Below, piece by piece: positions 14,285-17,054 of a DNA stretch of 17,054 bases. The stretch's first letter is position 1. Every line of letters begins with the position of its first letter. The stretch comes from Candidatus Moraniibacteriota bacterium (GTDB lineage Bacteria; Patescibacteriota; Minisyncoccia; Moranbacterales; GCA-2747515). Both the position numbers and the translations under genes were made by a program. Under the pieces are notes generated by a model. It was given only the letters and a program-made list of their open reading frames with translations, made no database searches and was not told the DNA's origin. The stretch covers positions 1-17,054 of the forward strand of contig JALXES010000066.1 of the NCBI GenBank assembly GCA_027069365.1, read 5' to 3'.

Positions 14285-15235
14285 TCAAAATCCCACCATC
14301 GTCACTTCCTCGCGCAACTGCACGCCCATACGGTCGCGCACACGCATCTTGATCATACTCCCCAACATGATGACCTCCTCTGCCGTTGCGCCGCCGCTTG
14401 CGTTGACGATATAGTTGGGGTGCTGCGGACTGCATAGCGCACCACCAATCTGCTTCCCTTTCATCTCCACCTGCTCAATCAACCACCCGGCCGGCACACG
14501 CCCGCCGCGGCTCTCCACACCCTTGTCCCGCTCAAACTGCGCCACAACATCCGGCGGCGCGACCGGATTCATAAAGAACGACCCCGCCGCGCGTACATTT
14601 TGCAAATGCCGTTTCTCGCGTTCGGCAATCGTCGCGGCAATCTGTGCGTGACTCTTCACCGGTTCTACCGGTGTCAGTGCAAGCGTCGCCGACAAAATGA
14701 ACCATTCTGTGTGCGCCTTGAAAAAACTCTGCCGGTACGCAAATTGACACGCTTCGTTTGAAAACGTCCGCACCTCTCCCGTCTGCGTGTTCAGCGCCGT
14801 CACCGTTGCGACGACATCCTTCATCTCCGTCCCGAACGCTCCGGCATTACCACGCACCGCGCCGCCGATCGTCCCCGGAATACCCGCCATCGCTTCCATA
14901 CCGCCCAGGCCGGCATCCGCCGCGCGCTCTATCACATCCAGCAGCACCGCACCCGCTTGCGCCGTCACGCGGTGCGCCGCAGCATCAATGCGCACCGCGT
15001 CCATCGCCACCTTGATCACCAGCCCGTCAAACCCGCTGTCACTGACCAGCACATTGCTCCCACCGGCAAGCACAAAAAACGGCACACCGTTTTGCTGCGC
15101 CCACGCGAGTGCCGCACGCACATCCTCTTCACTGCGCACCTCCACAAAATACCGCGCCGGCCCACCAATCCGAAATGTCGTTAACGACGCAAGTTCCACA
15201 TTTTCACGGATATTCAGAGTATCCATACACATCAT
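14285..15235 (-). CDS. murB: UDP-N-acetylenolpyruvoylglucosamine reductase
   Basis: Flavoenzyme reducing UDP-GlcNAc-enolpyruvate to UDP-MurNAc with NADPH, in the cytoplasmic part of peptidoglycan synthesis. 316 residues. The FAD-binding part has VLAGGSNVLVSD (55-66) and GMEAMAGIPGTIGGAVRGNAG (112-132). YRQSFFK (167-173) is the type II signature, and AAGSFFMNP has catalytic Ser219. PAGWLIEQ (248-255), GKQIGGA and the late Glu310 (REEVTMVG) follow. The start is ATG 15235, or Met4 at 15226; AAAGGAAA about 13 nt upstream, inside the end of the preceding gene, may help. It begins 6 bp after the preceding stop, so it is co-transcribed with the Tat-metalloprotease gene. Confidence 0.96.
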   Translation of the reverse strand: MMCMDTLNIRENVELASLTTFRIGGPARYFVEVRSEEDVRAALAWAQQNGVPFFVLAGGSNVLVSDSGFDGLVIKVAMDAVRIDAAAHRVTAQAGAVLLDVIERAADAGLGGMEAMAGIPGTIGGAVRGNAGAFGTEMKDVVATVTALNTQTGEVRTFSNEACQFAYRQSFFKAHTEWFILSATLALTPVEPVKSHAQIAATIAEREKRHLQNVRAAGSFFMNPVAPPDVVAQFERDKGVESRGGRVPAGWLIEQVEMKGKQIGGALCSPQHPNYIVNASGGATAEEVIMLGSMIKMRVRDRMGVQLREEVTMVGF

Positions 15236-15241
15236 ACAAAA

Positions 15242-16708
15242 CTACTGTTTCCTTTCATTAATCTTCTTCAAAACTTCCTGCGCGGCTCGCTCATCCTCTT
15301 TGCGCTGTTGCTGCGCCAATTGCTCTATGCTGAGGGATATACGCTCCTCCTGTTCGCTGTGTTGCTCACCACGCTGCTCTTGTGACCGGCGCCGCACATA
15401 CTCACGTGCACCATCCATATCGCTCGATTCAATATACTTCCAATACCGCTCATCCATCACACCACCAGACCAGTGCCAGTAATACTGCTTAATTTTATCA
15501 AATTTGTTGGCAATATTCTTATCGCGCACAGCAGCATTTTTTAATATATTGTAGCTGGATGGCTTAAATAGTGACTCTGCTATTACTGCACGATCTTCGA
15601 CAGGACTGGCTTTGCTATAAGTATTAAGAAAACCTCTGTATTCTTCTATGTCTACTGCGCCATTGTCACCACCTGGTGCCTTGTGCTCATCCGAACTATA
15701 AAAATACGATGATCCGCCACCATCCAGATGATCATCACGCCAGTCTTGCACTTCATCAGATATATCACGGCTCATGCCATAAAACACATCATCCATGCGG
15801 TGGAATAGCTCGTGATGCAATGTTGCTACACTATCATTTTTATCACTACCAAATTCGCTATCACGCACTATGATCTGAGACTTATCCCCCGCCCACGCAT
15901 TAATATATGTTCCAAGAATATCTTTTACATTGCTCGGCTTCACCTTACCAAAATACTCAAAAATACGTCGCACTAATGATGGCTCTGTTCCGGCAATCAA
16001 TAACTGCAACTGGTCAGCAGATACTGTCTTGAGTAATTCTTCGGGATACAACTGCAAGTTACTATAGATTTGTCGGATAATGTGTTGCTTACGCTCCGGA
16101 GGAAACTCCCTCCCAGTATGTCCTTGCGTACCAATACGTGCAATAAACTCCTCCTCTAGTAGAGATTTTTGCTGGTCACTCTCTGCCTGACGATATCGCG
16201 CAATAATATCACGGAGAAATATCCTATCCTTTTCTGCAAGAGCGGTATTTTGCTGTAAGTTATAAATAATATCCACTCTGTTCCCATCAATCTCTCCAAA
16301 GACTGCGCGCGCAATAGACCGTGCATCTGCCTTTGAAAATTCCGCATCCTGAGAAAAATTTACAGTAATTCCATACCGTTCTTTGATCTTACCAATAAGC
16401 TGCTCCAACTTTAAGTCTTCCGTCGTTGGCTCATGTGTTAACTGCTCTATTTCCTCCACAATATCACTCTCTCCGGTTTCAGCAGCGCTGCTAGCATCTT
16501 TTTCACGTTCTTCCGCCAGGCGCCCAAGGCCCTCAAGCGCATCCGCCGCCGCTTGAGCAGGACGTCCGGCTGCAACATCAAATGCTACTGCAGCAGCAGT
16601 ACCAAGGGCTTTTCTAAGAAAATTGCGCCGTGACGGATTCTCCGGCGCATCAGCGACAGGACCTGATTGCTCATCATGCGATGGTGTTGGATTTTCAAAA
16701 GGTGACAT
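15242..16708 (-). CDS. Putative Tat-exported zinc metalloprotease (HExxH)
   Basis: 488 residues. The N terminus has SRRNFLRKALGTAAAVAFDV (26-45), a twin-arginine signal with SRRNFLRK, ending near PAQA (50-53). It is followed by an Ala/Glu-rich linker. The middle is helical with no family I can name. ATLHHELFHRMDD (295-307) contains H299-E300-L301-F302-H303, a zinc-binding HExxH. E378 in DRAVIAESLF is a candidate third ligand, as in gluzincin-type proteases. Residues ~436-488 are Arg/Gln/Glu-rich and likely coiled. The gene sits between murC and murB, tightly joined to murB, suggesting an envelope role. The substrate is unknown. The protease call rests on the motif and its helix context. The low similarity to known families is notable. 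Confidence 0.8.
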   Translation of the reverse strand: MSPFENPTPSHDEQSGPVADAPENPSRRNFLRKALGTAAAVAFDVAAGRPAQAAADALEGLGRLAEEREKDASSAAETGESDIVEEIEQLTHEPTTEDLKLEQLIGKIKERYGITVNFSQDAEFSKADARSIARAVFGEIDGNRVDIIYNLQQNTALAEKDRIFLRDIIARYRQAESDQQKSLLEEEFIARIGTQGHTGREFPPERKQHIIRQIYSNLQLYPEELLKTVSADQLQLLIAGTEPSLVRRIFEYFGKVKPSNVKDILGTYINAWAGDKSQIIVRDSEFGSDKNDSVATLHHELFHRMDDVFYGMSRDISDEVQDWRDDHLDGGGSSYFYSSDEHKAPGGDNGAVDIEEYRGFLNTYSKASPVEDRAVIAESLFKPSSYNILKNAAVRDKNIANKFDKIKQYYWHWSGGVMDERYWKYIESSDMDGAREYVRRRSQEQRGEQHSEQEERISLSIEQLAQQQRKEDERAAQEVLKKINERKQ

Positions 16709-16740
16709 ATGTACAAATCGTCATAATTCTAGACATTTAT

Positions 16741-16769
16741 ATTACAACACAAAATAACAAATTTTGCAA
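16741..16769 (-). promoter_or_regulatory. Probable promoter of the Tat-metalloprotease/murB unit
   Basis: On the minus strand TTGCAA (16764-16769), a 17-bp spacer and TGTAAT (16741-16746), with TGT before the -10. The start near 16735 gives a ~27-nt leader. It lies in the 95-bp AT-rich gap after murC. Confidence 0.5.
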
Positions 16770-16803
16770 ATTCTGCTTTGTACTTCAGCACTGCATGCTT
16801 CCA

Positions 16804-17054
16804 TTATACACCACTACTTTGCGGTGAGCGCAGCATGTGAAGTGCCTTGTACACATCCCCCGCGCCGAGGGTGAGGAAGAGGTCGCGGTCGGTGAGGTGC
16901 CCGCGCGCATAGTCGGCGAGCGCCTCAATCGTGCCGATGTGCTGTGCGCGCTCGGGGTGGATGCGGTTGATGGCAGTTACAAGGTCCTGCGCCGTAACAC
17001 CGCCGTGCGTTTCGCGTGCGGAGCCGTAGATGTCCAACACAAGCACCCGGTCCG
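16804..17054 (-). CDS. murC: UDP-N-acetylmuramate-L-alanine ligase, C-terminal fragment
   Basis: The last ~83 codons of a gene entering from the right edge. The frame reads DRVLVLDIYGSARETHGGVT, then AQDLVTAINR, a DYARGHL stretch, and DLFLTLGAGDVYK near the end. This is the Mur ligase C-terminal domain, where MurC has an 'LLxDIYxAxE' strand and the 'D..L.lGAGD' motif. MurC adds L-Ala to UDP-MurNAc with ATP, the step after MurB. The 5' part with the ATP-binding GxxGKT motif is outside the window. Assignment to MurC rather than another Mur ligase rests on DIYGSARE and GAGD. Confidence 0.88.
   Translation of the reverse strand, partial: DRVLVLDIYGSARETHGGVTAQDLVTAINRIHPERAQHIGTIEALADYARGHLTDRDLFLTLGAGDVYKALHMLRSPQSSGV

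Overview
The window looks like a chromosomal piece of a Candidate Phyla Radiation (Patescibacteria, Parcubacteria-like) bacterium. Four things point that way. The 23S rRNA gene carries a self-splicing-type intron and a second coding insertion. 23S-5S stands apart from any 16S gene. The tRNAs lack an encoded CCA end. The genes are small, have few Shine-Dalgarno sites and belong to typical CPR families (ADP-forming acyl-CoA synthetase, type IV pilin-like protein, a 'KPVIYLYP' surface-type protein). TGA is used as a stop. The lineage is inferred from content, not from a tree.

Layout. 1-1704 (minus, running off the left edge): an anchored extracytoplasmic protein. 1789-2721 (plus): a class I fructose-1,6-bisphosphatase, divergent from it across an 84-bp region with an extended -10 and a 14-bp palindrome. 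2765-3174: two identical bidirectional terminators, a 60-bp direct repeat of the tRNA-Lys 3' end enclosing a 145-bp highly folded cassette, then a minus-strand tRNA-His/tRNA-Lys unit. 3291-8011 (minus): an rRNA unit with its own promoter, a ~370-nt leader containing a 24-codon ORF, 23S rRNA and 5S rRNA. The 23S is interrupted twice: by a 758-nt group I intron at the position equivalent to E. coli 2593, encoding a protein resembling I-CreI, and by a ~300-nt helix-25 extension encoding a GIY-YIG protein. 8135-12980 (minus): acyl-CoA synthetase, degenerate receiver protein, recJ and rnhA, closely spaced. 13132-14224 (minus): hibernation factor, pilin-like protein, small membrane protein. 14285-17054 (minus): murB, a Tat-signal HExxH protein and the 3' end of murC.

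How the genes fit together. The right side is a peptidoglycan precursor block (murC, murB) with a predicted exported metalloprotease between the two mur genes. The middle pairs a single-strand exonuclease with RNase HI, a plausible repair/replication couple. The fermentation-type enzyme (acyl-CoA to acid plus ATP) is co-oriented with a receiver that has lost its phospho-acceptor. The most unusual part is the 23S gene: two unrelated endonuclease families sit in two different kinds of rRNA insertion, and both ORFs end inside the RNA's own structural elements. The second most unusual is the tRNA-Lys 3'-end duplication, which has the form of an attachment-site scar.
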